Positions 1-15,879 of a DNA stretch of 64,000 nucleotides are shown here, one piece after another; positions within the stretch are counted from its first letter, which is position 1, and the number at the start of each line of letters is the position of its first letter. A program made the position numbers and the translations under genes. This DNA is from Salvelinus alpinus (lineage: Eukaryota; Chordata; Actinopteri; Salmoniformes; Salmonidae), in assembly GCF_045679555.1 (NCBI RefSeq), contig NC_092115.1, positions 33,111,596-33,175,595 of the forward strand, given 5' to 3'. Below the pieces are notes generated by a model, which did not search any database, had not been told where the DNA came from, and saw nothing but the letters and a program-made list of their open reading frames with translations.

Positions 1-1425
1 TAGCAGTGTGAACAGACAACACAGAGTTACACATGGAGTAAACAATAAACAAGTCAATAACATGGTAGAAAAAAAGAGAATCTATATACAATGTGTGCAA
101 AAGGCATGAGGTAGGCAATAAATCGAATAATTACAATTTAGCAGATTAACACTGGAGTGATAAATCATCAGATGATCATGTGCAAGAAGAGATACTGGTG
201 TGCAAAAGAGCAGAAAAGTAAATAAATAAAAGCAGTATGGGGGGTGAGGTAGGTAAATTGGGTGGGTAGTTTACAGATGGACTATGTACAGCTGCAGCGA
301 TCGGTTAGCTGCTCGGATAGCAGATTTTTAAAGTTGTTGAGGGAGATAAAAGTCTCCAACTTCAGAGATTTTTGCAATTCGTTCCAGTCGCAGGCAGCAG
401 AGAACTGGAAGGAAAGGCGTCCAAATGAGGTTTTGGCTTTAGGGATGATCAGTGAGATACACCTGCTGGAGCGCGTGTTGCGGGTGGGTGTAGCCATCGT
501 GACCAGTGAACTGAGATAAGGCGGCACTTTACCTAGCATAGCCTTGTAGATGACCTGGAGCCAGTGGGTCTGACGACGAACATGTAGCGAGGGCCAGCCG
601 ACTAGGGCATACAGGTCGCAGTGGTGGGTCGTATAAGGTGCTTTAGTAACAAAACGAATGGCACTGTGATAAACTGCATCCAGTTTGCTGAGTAGAGTAT
701 TGGAAGCTATTTTGTAGATGACATCGCCGAAGTCGAGGATCGGTAGGATAGTCAGTTTTACTAGGGTAAGTTTGGCGGCGTGAGTGAAGGAGGCTTTGTT
801 GCGGAATAGAAAGCCGATTCTTGCTTTGATTTTGGATTGGAGATGTTTGATATGAGTCTGGAAGGAGAGTTTGCAGTCTAGCCAGACACCTAGGTACTTA
901 TAGATGTCCACATATTCTAGGTCGGAACCGTCCAGGGTGGTGATGCTAGTCGGGCGTGCGGGTGCAGGCAGCGAACGGTTGAAAAGCATGCATTTGGTTT
1001 TACTAGCGTTTAAGAGCAGTTGGAGGCCACGGAAGGAGTGTTGTATGGCATTGAAGCTCGTTTGGAGGTTAGATAGCACAGTGTCCAAGGAAGGGCCGGA
1101 AGTATATAGAATGGTGTCGTCTGCGTAGAGGTGGATCAGGGAATCGCCCGCAGCAAGAGCAACATCATTGATGTATACAGAGAAAAGAGTCGGCCCGAGA
1201 ATTGAACCCTGTGGTACCCCCATAGAGACTGCCAGAGGACCGGACAACATGCCCTCCGATTTGACACACTGAACTCTGTCTGCAAAGTAGTTGGTGAACC
1301 AGGCAAGGCAGTCATTAGAAAAACCGAGGCTACTGAGTCTGCCGATAAGAATATGGTGATTGACAGAGTCGAAAGCCTTGGCCAGGTCGATGAAGACGGC
1401 TGCACAGTAATGTCTTTTATCGATG
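1..1425 (-). mobile_element. 5'-truncated non-LTR retrotransposon (LINE) with open reverse transcriptase frame
   Basis: On the - strand a reading frame stays open from about 1420 to the stop at 282. It carries the RT motifs in order: FIDLAKAFDSVNHH (motif A), GVPQGSILGPTLF (motif B) and LYADDTILY (motif C). The usual LINE C-terminus follows, with the stretches DFGDVIYKIAS and FGRLSFQFSAACDWNELQ. The endonuclease half is missing, so the copy is 5' truncated at about 1420-1425, where the frame meets a stop. The 3' UTR runs off the window start. It lies antisense inside an sntg1 intron. The protein resembles the copy at 15.9-19.6 kb, but this one is undamaged in the RT and so probably younger. 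L2/Rex-like family is my best guess. Confidence 0.85.
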
Positions 1426-2017
1426 GCGTTTCATTTTAATGGAAAGAGTTGTGACATAGAATGTGTGGATATTGCACAATTTCTACGCACATTGCGTCTT
1501 TGCAAGGCTAGAGTTGATCAATTTCTTGACCACTGGTTTCGCTTTCATATGACAGTGCAAAACAGTAAAACTCAAAATGCTGCTATTGGAAGCAGTTATA
1601 CTTTTTTGAAACCCTGGCAGGTATCATTGAATTTTTCTGCAATGCTCTTTCACGAGTGCATTTGTTATGCACAGCAGCATGTCTCGGCTGGGACGAGGGA
1701 GTTGACACTTGATTTTGAAATCCTCACAGCAGCAACAGCAGCTCCGCTTATTCATTTCTCACTCAGCCAGGTTCGTCGTCACATACTGAGTGAGCTGGTC
1801 ATTCGTGCCGTGCACATAACTGGTTATTTCTATATGTACTGTCAACTATGTCCCTCCACCCATAACACATTGAATTACACATGTGAAACAGCATTTCTCA
1901 ACATGTGAAACAGATTTTCTGAAATACTAAAATGCATGGTGATTGAATTCCAGCCAATGTCTGTCACATCCCCTTAAGTGTATCACTGGATTTCTAATCT
2001 GCATACAGTACAGTATA
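1426..2017. other. sntg1 intron, no identified feature
   Basis: Between the LINE and the Tc1 lies DNA with one + strand frame of 161 codons at 1423-1908. It matches no protein I recognise and has no clear splice sites or domain motifs. I treat it as intronic sequence or an unrecognised old repeat. Confidence 0.4.
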
Positions 2018-3651
2018 CAGTGCCTTTCAAAACTATTCATCCCCCTTGATATTTTTCCTATTTTGAATGCATTACAACCTGTCATTTAAATTGATTTTCA
2101 TTTGGATTGCATGTAATGGACATACACAAAATAGTCCAAATTGGTGAAGTGAAATGAAAAAAATTACTTGTTTAAAAAATGTATAAAAAATGTAAAACGG
2201 AAAAGTGGTGCGTGCATATGTATTCACCCCCTTTGCTATGAATCCTCTAAATAAGATCTGGTGCAACCAATTACCTACAGAAGTCACATAATTAGTTAAA
2301 TAAAATCCACCTGTGTGCAATCTAAGTGTCACATGATCTCAGTATATATACACCTGTTCTGAAAGGCCCCAGAGTCTGCAACACCACCAAGCAAGCGGCA
2401 CCATGAAGACCAAGGAGCTCTCCAAACAGGTCAGGGACAAAGTTGTGGAGAAGTACAGATCAGGGTTGGGTTATAAAAAAAATATCAGAAACTTTGAACA
2501 TCCCACGGAGCACCATTAAATCCATTATTAAAAAATGGAAAGAATATGGCACCACAACAAACCTGCCAAGAGAGGGCCGCCCACCAAAACTCACAGACCA
2601 GGCAAGGAGTGAATTAATCAGAGGCAACAAAGAGACCAAAGATAACTCCAAAGGAGCTGCCAAGCTCCACAGCGGATATTGGAGTATCTGTCCATAGGAT
2701 CCCTTTAAGCCGTACACTCCACAGAGCTGGGCTTTACAGAAGAGTGGCCAGAAAAAAGCCATTGCTGAGAGAAAGAAATAAGCAAAAACATTTGGTGTTC
2801 GCCAAAGGGCATGTGGGAGACTCTCCAAACATATGGAAGAAGGTACTCTGGTCAGAGGAGACTAAAATTTAGCTTTTTGGCCATCAAGGAAAATTCTATG
2901 TCTGGCGCAAACTCAACACCTCTCATCACCCCGAGAACATCATCCCCCCCCAGTGAAGCATTGTGGTGGCAGCATCATGCTGTGGGGATGTTTTAAATCG
3001 GCAGGGACTGGGTGGGAAACTGGTCAGAATTGAAGGAATGATGGATGGTGCTATATACAGGGAAATTCTTGAGGGAAACCTGTTTCAGTCTTCCAGAGAT
3101 TTGAGACTGGGATGGAAGTTCACCTTCCAGCAGGACAATGACCCTAAGCATACTGCTAAAGCAACACTTGAGTGGTTTAAGGGGAAACATTTAAATGTCT
3201 TGGAATAGCCTTTTCAAAGCCCAGACCTCAATCCAATTGAGAATCTGTGGTATGACCTAAAGATTTCTGTACACCAGCGGAACCCATCCAACTTGAAGGA
3301 GCTGGAGCAGTTTTGCCTTGAAGAATGGGCAAAAATCCCAGTGGCTAGATGTTCCAAGCTTATAGAGACATACCACAAGAGACTTGCAGCTGTAATTGCT
3401 GCAAAAGATGGCTCTACAAAGTATTGCCTTTGGGGGGGTGAATGGTTAAGCACGCTCAAGTTTTCAGTTTTTTTGTTTTATGTCTTGTTTGTTTCACACA
3501 AATATTTTGGATCTGTAAAGTGGTGAGCATGTTGTGTAAATCAAATGATACAACCCCCCCCCCCCCCAAAAAAAATACATTTTAATTCCAGGTTGTAAGG
3601 CAACAAAATAGGAAAAATGCCAAAGGGGGTGAATACTTTCGCACGCCACTG
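2018..3651 (+). mobile_element. Tc1/mariner transposon, inactive
   Basis: The 1,634-bp element is flanked by TA (2016-2017 and 3652-3653). It has inverted ends beginning CAGTGCCTTTC on the left and ending GCCACTG on the right. The transposase reads from ATG 2403 (MKTKELSKQVRDKVVEK) to about 3457 and shows the paired-like HTH (IPRSTIKSIIKKWKEYGTTT), [11 protein letters not shown] and NPIENLWYDLK. It is dead: an extra base near 2475 shifts the frame, LNVLE is followed by a stop at 3206-3208, and the first catalytic Asp of the usual SDETK is Glu (SEETK at about 2855). It lies in the intron before the first sntg1 exon of the window. Confidence 0.93.
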
Positions 3652-3919
3652 TATGAGTCACTCACTGTCCCTTGTGCACATTATCTGCATGATAGCAAGA
3701 CATGGGTTCAAATAATATTTGAAACATTTAAAATACTGTACTTGATTATGATTGAGCCTGTCAGGAGCAACGGAACCAATAGAATTGTCCCAAATGTGCA
3801 AACCCCGCCCATCTGGCATTCCAGGCAGGCTCAATGAAACCACTCAAAGCATTTAAAAGAAAACAAATACCAATTGAACCCAGGTGTGATGGCAGGCATG
3901 ACTAACGTGTTTCTCTCAG

Positions 3920-4072
3920 GACAGTGACCTCTTGGACAAGCGGAAGCACTGCTTCAGTGTCCAAACGGAGTGTGGGGAGGACATGTTCTACAGCGTAGAG
4001 CTGGAGTGTGAGCTGCTCATTTGGGAGAAGGCCTTTCAGATGGCTACCTTCCTGGAGGTGGAGAGAATACAG
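3920..4072 (+). CDS. sntg1: sntg1 exon (fourth from last)
   Basis: It follows the acceptor ttctctcag and ends before the donor gtacac. The 51 codons are in phase 0 at both ends and read from DSDLLDKRKHCFSVQT to ATFLEVERIQ. This is the segment of the split PH region with the conserved ELLIWEKAF stretch. Confidence 0.87.
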
Positions 4073-6023
4073 GTACACAATAGATGAGAGGCAGAACTTT
4101 TTCATAAATCAATTTCCAGGCAGGTTTCAACGCCCCCCAAAGCAACATCCAAGCTCTCTGTCATCAAAATTGTCACTTGAAACCAATCAAAACCAAACTC
4201 TTTTAGGTAGGGGTGGGGAGTGAGGCAGAGCTATGTGTGAGGGCTCATCCTGCTTAAACAATGGTAGGAGATAAACTGATAAGTGATAAAGAGAAGCAGT
4301 GGCATACTCTACTATACAGGCCAAGCTTGCTCATCCTCTCACAACAACTGATATATGTGCGTTTAGCTGTGGAAGATTATGCTGTCTATTATATATGCCT
4401 CTAGTGACTAGCATCATGCACTGTTTCCCCTCCACAGTGTAAAACATACGCTTGCATCATGGAGAGCCACCTGATGGGACTGACCGTAGACTTCAGTATG
4501 GGCTTTGTCTGTTTCGATGCTGCTTCAAAGGTAAGTTATATTACTGGTACATCAACTTTGGACATTTACCAAGTCTGAGAGCCACCAGAACTATTCCACT
4601 AGAATACATAATGTGGACAAACAGGACACATCGACAGCTACATTGTTCTCTGTGTTTTTTGGGCCTAATTCTGACACAGCGAGGCATATTTCTTTCTCCC
4701 CAGAGAGTCTTGCAGTAGCCTAGCCTACTGCTGATAGGCAGGGTATTGTTTATCAAAACAAGCATGAAATTACAATTCGTATTTAAACGGCAATTGTAAA
4801 ACTATACACATGGTGGGGAATGTTTAATAATTTAATCAGATTGGAGATCGGCCTTGTTCTGCACTCCCAGGATTCAGATCTGTGTGGAGCCCCTAGGGGG
4901 GAAAGTGTTGCTTCCTATTGTTTTGTACACGTATATCTTGTTTTGTATGGAATGTGAATAAATTAATTTGCATATATTACTTGTGTAAATTCCTTACCAC
5001 GGGCAAATAAATGTACATTCTATTCAAAAGACAGACAGTGATACAGAGGGAGAGCTCGAACTCTATTGACACAAATTAAAACCGACCTACCCAATGTTGA
5101 AAACTCAGGCTACTGGTTTAGAACAAGGTGACGTGGACGCTTTCACGTTCTCTAGACGGGCCCAACAAAATGGTTGACAATTAGGAGGAAGTTTATCATC
5201 ACTCTGTAGTAGATTCCAATCGTCATTCACAACAGGATGTCATCTTCCAGGTGACTCTACAATCCACACTGAGTTTCCTGCTGAAGTTATGACTTATTAT
5301 TATAAGTGCACTGTCTGGTACATTTTCAAATATTAGGTGGAAAAACATGATAGGATTCATTTAGCTCTGTAATTCAGTTATATGATACTTATAGGTAGAT
5401 AATTTAAGAGGACTAATCAGGATCAAATGGATAGATAAACAGCTAGTTTACTGTAACGCTTGACTCCATCTCAGTTAGAGAAGATAAGCTTCTTTATAAA
5501 CCATCTCCAACCACATTTACTTCCTTCCCCTATATAGGCAGTGCTATGGAGATACAAGTTTTCCCAACTGAAAGGGTCCTCTGATGATGGGAAGAGCAAG
5601 ATCAAATTTCTGTTCCAAAATCAGGACAATAAAGCTATTGAAGCCAAGGTAACAAACCTCTCTGACTCTGTGAAATCCTCTCTGTGAAATCAGCCAATAC
5701 AGATATCATATTTGTATCATATTTTCTTAGCCATTATCATCTGATAGCAATGTGAACAACGATGTACTGTATTGTGCATTCATACAATTTTTTTGTATTA
5801 TTATACCAAAACATGAAATACTTACTGTCTATCTTTTGTTTCCCAGGAGCTGGAATTTTCTAACCTCTTTGCCGTGCTTCACTGTATCCATGCGTTCTTC
5901 GCTGCCAAAGTTGCTTGCCTGGATCCAATGTTTCTGGAGAGCCAAGGTGCTGCGACGACCACTGGGGGGGTTCCCACTCTCACCTGTAATACACAGACAT
6001 CCAAAATCAAATACTCTACCTGA
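3920..6023 (+). CDS. sntg1: gamma-1-syntrophin, last four coding exons (gene partial in window)
   Basis: Four exons join in phase 0: 3920-4072, 4438-4530, 5538-5648 and 5847-6023 (TGA at 6021-6023), 177 residues in all. They encode the C-terminal part of a syntrophin: the second half of the split PH region, then the syntrophin-unique segment. Recognisable stretches include ECELLIWEKAFQMATF, MGFVCFDAASK, VLWRYKFSQLKGSSDDGK and ELEFSNLFAVLHCIHAFFAAK. Syntrophins are cytoplasmic adaptors of the dystrophin complex; the C-terminal part contributes to dystrophin/dystrobrevin binding (family knowledge). The PDZ and first PH exons must lie before position 1. The gamma-1 rather than gamma-2 call rests on the neighbours pcmtd1 and st18, which match human 8q11. 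All four exons have consensus acceptors and donors, and none carries a frame lesion. Confidence 0.88.
4438..4530 (+). CDS. sntg1: sntg1 exon (third from last)
   Basis: Thirty-one codons run from the acceptor ctccacag to the donor gtaagt, phase 0 at both ends. The product reads CKTYACIMESHLMGLTVD and then FSMGFVCFDAASK. Confidence 0.87.
4531..5537 (+). other. sntg1 intron
   Basis: Intron between the GT donor at 4531 and the AG acceptor at 5536-5537. It is AT-rich and I recognise no repeat or RNA gene in it. Confidence 0.6.
5538..5648 (+). CDS. sntg1: sntg1 exon (second from last)
   Basis: Thirty-seven codons from the acceptor cctatatag to the donor gtaaca, phase 0 at both ends. It encodes VLWRYKFSQLKGSSDDGK followed by KIKFLFQNQD, the end of the PH-like strand/helix region. 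Confidence 0.86.
5847..6023 (+). CDS. sntg1: sntg1 terminal coding exon
   Basis: Fifty-eight codons plus TGA, after the acceptor tgtttcccag. It begins ELEFSNLFAVLHCIHAFFAA and ends TSKIKYST. The hydrophobic, Cys-rich start is typical of the syntrophin C-terminal segment; the Thr/Gly-rich tail is less conserved. Confidence 0.86.
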   Translation, partial: ELEFSNLFAVLHCIHAFFAAKVACLDPMFLESQGAATTTGGVPTLTCNTQTSKIKYST

Positions 6024-7699
6024 CAGAGCCTGTTCACCCCCTCTCCTTCCCTTCCCCTGAGTACTCCCTCTCGACACTGCACTTTCACTACATCATGGAC
6101 CAGAGAGAAGGAGACAAAACAAACGAGTATGTTGTACTGTCATCCAATGAACAAAGACAGGTGAATCCAACATGTAAATGGACTATTATTGGCAGACCTA
6201 TTTTTTTCTTCCAGAAAGACACATTTTATATTTTATCAGAGAAAGGGATGATAACTGTGTGAACTTTTGGACCTGTACATTGCACTGTACTTCAAACAAC
6301 TTTCTAATATGGAGGAGTGAACGCAGAACCAATGAATGGAGAATGGATGACAAAACAATTCTGAATTTAGTTTTTTGTCTTTGGGTAGGTCCTCAGACAT
6401 AATTCACAATGATTCACATGTGTTGTTCACACTGCTGATAAACATAACACAACTTTATTTCCATGGTGAAAATGGAGACAAACTGTTTTCTACAATATTG
6501 TATCATTTTCTTGAAGGTTCAAGTGTATTTTTTTGAACAGGTACATACACTGAGGACTATGAACAAATTGCTATCTTCTTCCTGACAAAAGAAGATTTCA
6601 AGACAATTTGAATTCTGATGATTATAATTTTAAGGACAGTCACTAAGTTAATATTGCCAACATTTATCACTGGAAGTGTTAATTAGTCATACAGAAATGT
6701 TAGTAATTTTTTTCATCAATTAAACCGATTGATTTCCTAATAATCGTGAATAATTATTAGATTCATGAATATTGAAAAGATGGGAACGTAAACTGCAGTG
6801 TTACATAGCTTAGTATTTTTTCTTGTGTGGTTGTATAACGAAGTTGAAAGCACTTAGTTTTCTCCAATCTATGTTATTTGATTTGATTTATCTGGAAACA
6901 TCCTTTAATTCAACAAATAAACGGTGAAATGTGTGTGCATTATGGATTATACACACATGTATACACTAATCAACCCTATGGCACCAGATTATTTTTGTTG
7001 CCCCTGAGGTAGTTCCGATATGCTATAAATATAAATCACATCATGTCAAATGATATACAATTTCCTTTCAACAGAACAGAAATGAATGGGGAGTTGCAGA
7101 GAAGAAATGGCTCAGGTTTTGGATGTAAGCACAGCTTTTTTATTGATGTGGAGGAGAGGACAGGATGAGTGCTGCTATGCTGAGTCTGTCAGGAAGAGGG
7201 GCAGTCGAGAGGTGTTTTTTAATCAAGGTTTTCAGCGAAGAGTAATCTCTCACACACCCAACCTGGTCAGGACTCGTTTTAAGGGCGGATTCACAATCAT
7301 TAAGTCAATTGAATCATTGAGAAGGATTCAGACTAAGTGCTAGCTACAGCCAACACAGTCAGACAGATTCAGAACATGTGGTTGTGTGAAAATGTCTTTA
7401 CCTATACTCACTGGAAGATATTGCTCTAAATACAACCTGCAACAATTGAATAAACCCTTTCGGGAATGTTATTTTTCTTTCTTTATCTTTCCTTAAGATG
7501 TAAATAAAGGTTGACATCCAAATGAATAAAAGGAAAATAAGGAATATGTATAATATTACTTGAGGATTACTTGAAAGGATTAAGACATTTATTAATTGGA
7601 TGTCTTCAACAGAGACGAAATAGTTGACACCCTTATGCTCTCTTTACCAAGTTCAATGATGATGACCCATGGTGAATTTTGAATATATATTTTCTATAA
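6024..7699 (+). other. sntg1: sntg1 3' UTR and downstream flank
   Basis: No coding sequence is supported here. AATAAA hexamers in the sense of sntg1 occur at 6916-6921, 7449-7454 and 7503-7508, so the 3' UTR probably ends somewhere between 6.9 and 7.5 kb. The 85-codon frame at 7086-7343 has no recognisable homology. Confidence 0.5.
6916..6921 (+). terminator. sntg1: candidate sntg1 polyadenylation signal
   Basis: First canonical AATAAA downstream of the sntg1 stop codon, about 0.9 kb after it. A GT-rich stretch (gtgtgtgcatt) follows. Later hexamers at 7449 and 7503 are alternatives. Confidence 0.4.
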
Positions 7700-8360
7700 T
7701 ATACTGAACATGTAGTGTTGGTAACATGTTTCATGAGCTAAAATAAAAGTTCCCAGAAATCTTCCATATGCGCAAAAAGCGTATTTCTTTCAAATTTTGT
7801 GCACACATTTGTTTACATCCCTGTTAGTGAACATTTCTCCTTTGACAATATAATCCATCCACCTAACAGGTGTGGCATATCAAGAAGCTGATTAAACAGC
7901 ATGATCATTACACACTTGCACCTTGTGCTGGGGACAATAAAAGGCCACTCTAAAATGTGCAGTTTTGTCACTCAACACAATGCCACAGATGTCTCAAGTT
8001 TTGAGGGAGCGTGCAATTGGCATGCTGACTGCAGGAATGTCCACCAGAGCTGTTGCAAGAAAATCTGTTAATATTTCTACCATAAGCTGCCTCCAACGTT
8101 GTTTTATAGAATTTGGCAGTACGTCCAACCGGCCTCACAACCGCAGACCACGTGTAACCACGCCAGCCCAGGACCTCCACACCCGGCTTCTTTACCTGCG
8201 GGATCGTCTGAGACCAGCCACCCAGATAGCTGATGAAACTGTTTGTTTGCACAACCAAAGTATTTCTGCACAAACTGTCACAAACCGTCTCAGGGAAGCT
8301 CATCTGCGTGCTCGTCGTCCTCACCAGGGTCTTGACCTGACTGCAGTTCGGCGTCGTAAC
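7700..8360 (+). mobile_element. Tc1/mariner remnant, right half lost
   Basis: The left end begins tatactgaac and runs through the conserved leader to ATG 7980. It encodes the transposase N-terminus (MPQMSQVLRERAIGMLTAGM ... LREAHLRARRPHQG), a helix-turn-helix DNA-binding part. Homology stops at about 8360, after LTAVRRRN, before any of the catalytic DDE residues, and no right inverted repeat is found. A second, shorter copy of the same family is at 32717-33263. Confidence 0.85.
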
Positions 8361-8799
8361 TTATCTCTTTCACATACCCTTTGGCTTGGAACACTTCAAA
8401 ACAAGAGATTGAAGGGGTGGCTATTTATTTTTTATTTTTTATAAATAAAACATTTTATAACATGTGGCCGACTTATGAATAACATTTTGATCCTAACTTG
8501 AGCTAATAGACACATTGTTTGACAGTAAAGCCAAAGATGTAAAGCCACATACTTGTGAATAATTTATTTTATGACCACAATTTACTATTTTTTGGGTTAC
8601 AGTCAGTGCTGGGCTAGTGCCGGGTTAAGGCTATTGCTATGCTACTTCTGTAGACAGAAATTAGACAAAGATTAAACCACGACTCACTGAGTCCTTGGCA
8701 AAGAGGAAGAATTGAAACTGAAATACTTGGGTGAGAAAAGCATGGCGCTACAATAAGTAGCTGTGGGACTCTATGACAGTGGGAAGGCATTAATGATTT

Positions 8800-11503
8800 A
8801 AACAGAGGCAAAATATGAAGTCTGTGACCTTTATTTTGTGTATGTACAGAGGGAACAACTGACACCATTTCAACAATGAACTGCCATCACACTGAGATAT
8901 CAACAAGAGCCTGATAAGAAAAAAAACAGAACAATAGTTCTGCCTTTCTACAAATTAATTGAAGGCAAGACCATAACATAGGCTTGGAATTGGGTCTTTA
9001 CTGTGGGGACCATTTGGGGAACCAAACAATTCTATCCAGTATTACTGTACATATGATAACGCATCACCTCTGGTACATGGGGTAATATGACTCCTGAATT
9101 ATGTCCACCATAACTTTGCCGTTGTACCAATTGTAAATAATGATTTCAACAGTTTCATGTGTACATAATTTAGCATCTCTGCATTTTTCAGAGATTTGAT
9201 TATTCAAAATGACTGTAAAAATGTGTTGTTTTTGCCAATTAGAGCCATACGGTTCTGCTGCTTCTTTTTTGTAGTTAAAGTAATTTATGTATTATTGCTT
9301 ACAATTCAAACGTTTTCCTGGCAATGCGAACACTGCTCAGGTCATGATGGAAAAAGGTCTACAGGATCTTCACAATATACAATAACCAATATATAGAAAT
9401 CAACTAACCCCATGTTAAACCCAAATAGTATACACTACACCAGAACAAGATGGAAGGCTTTGAGCACATGCCTGTTTAGCCATAGAACTAACACAAGTGG
9501 AGTATGGATCTACATACAAGAAGACTTCACAGTGCCTTGTGACAGCAAGAGGGCGCTACAACAACAAATCAAACCTAATCCAAATGATTTTATAACCAAA
9601 CGTATCATAACCAGCTACTGTACTGTTGTCATGTTCATACAAAATGTAACCTCAATAATATATCAACAACTATCATTTCAGCTATTAAAATGTAACAATT
9701 CTTTCAAAGCAAGATCAATCAGGAATTTCCAAGTATGTGACGCAACTGTCAAATATGAACACAAACGTGACATCTACCAATGGGTATTGAGCATGCTATT
9801 CTTTTTCAAGCATTTCTGGAATGTACTGTAGAAGCACCCCATCATTCTTAGACTTCACTGTGGTCAGAATGTCCCCTTTCACTTTGCCATAAAACAAGAA
9901 TCACTTGAGAAGGAGCGGATGTGATGGCATTTTAAAAGCCATCTCTTAAACTGGGAGTCTCACAATAAAATGATAATTGATACACGTACAGCTACCTGAC
10001 TCAAATACCATGCGTCTTGTCATTTGCTCCCGTCCACAGTAAAAACACATACATCAACCCAAGGATGACAACTCTCTTTTCATGATTTAGGACAACAGAA
10101 TAAGGTGCTTGCTATGTTGAATACACCAACAGTACAGAGAAAGGATTCCAAAAATCTCCCATCATTGTGATTTTGCGCTGCTGCAAATAGAAAATACAGT
10201 ACAAAACAACGTACTGTGAGTTTTTGTGCCATGACCCGCCTCGGGTCATTCTTTGTGGTTTAAAAACACACCACCTCTTTTCATATACAAAGTAATAGTA
10301 TATCTTTGATCATGTAGGACATCACCTCCAAATGATCATGAGTGGATGTCTTGTGGGCCAAAGATGACAAACATGACCTTTAAGAGAATCCATACCACTT
10401 ATCACTACACAATATTATTATTATATGACTCAAATACCCCTGTGAGTCCATAGCGGGTTTTCTTGTTTGTTCTGAAGTACTGTAAGTGTTAAGGTCCTCA
10501 TGATAAAGAACTAGAGATGCTGTGCCGGGGGAAAAATAGATTCTCGGATCAAGACATTTATGAGAAGGCCATTTTCATTCACCATTAGAAAAATGTTCAT
10601 TAATTAGATTCCCCAGTAGCCTAACCACTGGCATGATGATTATAAACCCTTCTGCAAGTCAGCAAAAAAGATGGGAAAAGAAGTCTGCTAGACAAATCAC
10701 TCAAGGCCATAAAAATGTATCACCAAATTAAAATGCCTATTCATATAAAAGCTTAATGTATGTTACTTAAGAGCTAAGTGAGATAAAATATGAGGATATA
10801 ACCATTCTGATAACACTCCTGATAGATTAACGAACTCCCTCTAGCTGAAATTACAAAGCAATCTAGTCCGAGTCCCACTGATCTCTCATCGTCACGCAGC
10901 ATTATAAATCACTCTACTCAAACATAACAGTGTGAGGAAAGAACAATGAAAGAACTGCCCCTTCAAAGATTCACGAGAAAAATGTTTCATAAAATGTTCC
11001 ATAATAGTCTTTGATTCAAATAATATGAGGTGTACATGCATTTGTCTCTGGTTCTTCCATTCAGCAATTGTACATCTTTATTCCGTAATAAGTTCTTTAA
11101 AGCTTCTAGAAAAAGTTGCAGTAAAATTATGGATCTTTTCATTATTATATTCTTAACAAATATAGTTAGCATTTTTTTTATTTTATACAATTTCATTTAG
11201 TGACAATTTGCTGGAATATTAACATCTACATACTCAAAATATCTTTGAAAATGATTTTCCATTCAGTAGGCTTTTAAATAAAGCTTTGATATACAAATCC
11301 AAAACAATAGACAACATTAAAAAAAAAAAGATCATAGTATCCAAGACAACCAGGAAGTCTCTCAGTCTCCATTCCAGGTTCACCTTTAAGAGAAATTAAA
11401 AATAATGCTACATCTTTCTGCACTGAAAAAAGAAGACAGGAAAGTGAGGATGCAAGCAGGCATTGCATCCATTAGAACGGATGCCAGCAGGTTGAGCCAT
11501 CAG
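8800..11503 (-). other. pcmtd1: probable long pcmtd1 3' UTR
   Basis: This 2.7-kb stretch follows the pcmtd1 stop codon in the sense of the gene and has no recognisable repeats, unlike most of the window, which suits a retained 3' UTR. AATAAA hexamers on the - strand lie at 11082-11077 and 8835-8830. The open frames in it (for example 9412-9831 on the + strand) look like chance frames. The UTR extent is inference. Confidence 0.45.
8830..8835 (-). terminator. pcmtd1: candidate distal pcmtd1 polyadenylation signal
   Basis: AATAAA on the - strand (TTTATT on +), at the edge where low-repeat sequence gives way to the Tc1 remnant region. A proximal alternative is at 11082-11077. Confidence 0.35.

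Positions 11504-15879
<4,376 letters not shown>

Noticed and set aside
7086..7343. An 85-codon frame after sntg1, considered as an extra exon
   Set aside because: The sntg1 stop codon at 6021-6023 ends a complete syntrophin C-terminus, and this frame has no syntrophin-like sequence.
9412..9831. A 139-codon + strand frame
   Set aside because: It is antisense to the probable pcmtd1 3' UTR, has no recognisable domain, no splice sites and AT-driven composition.
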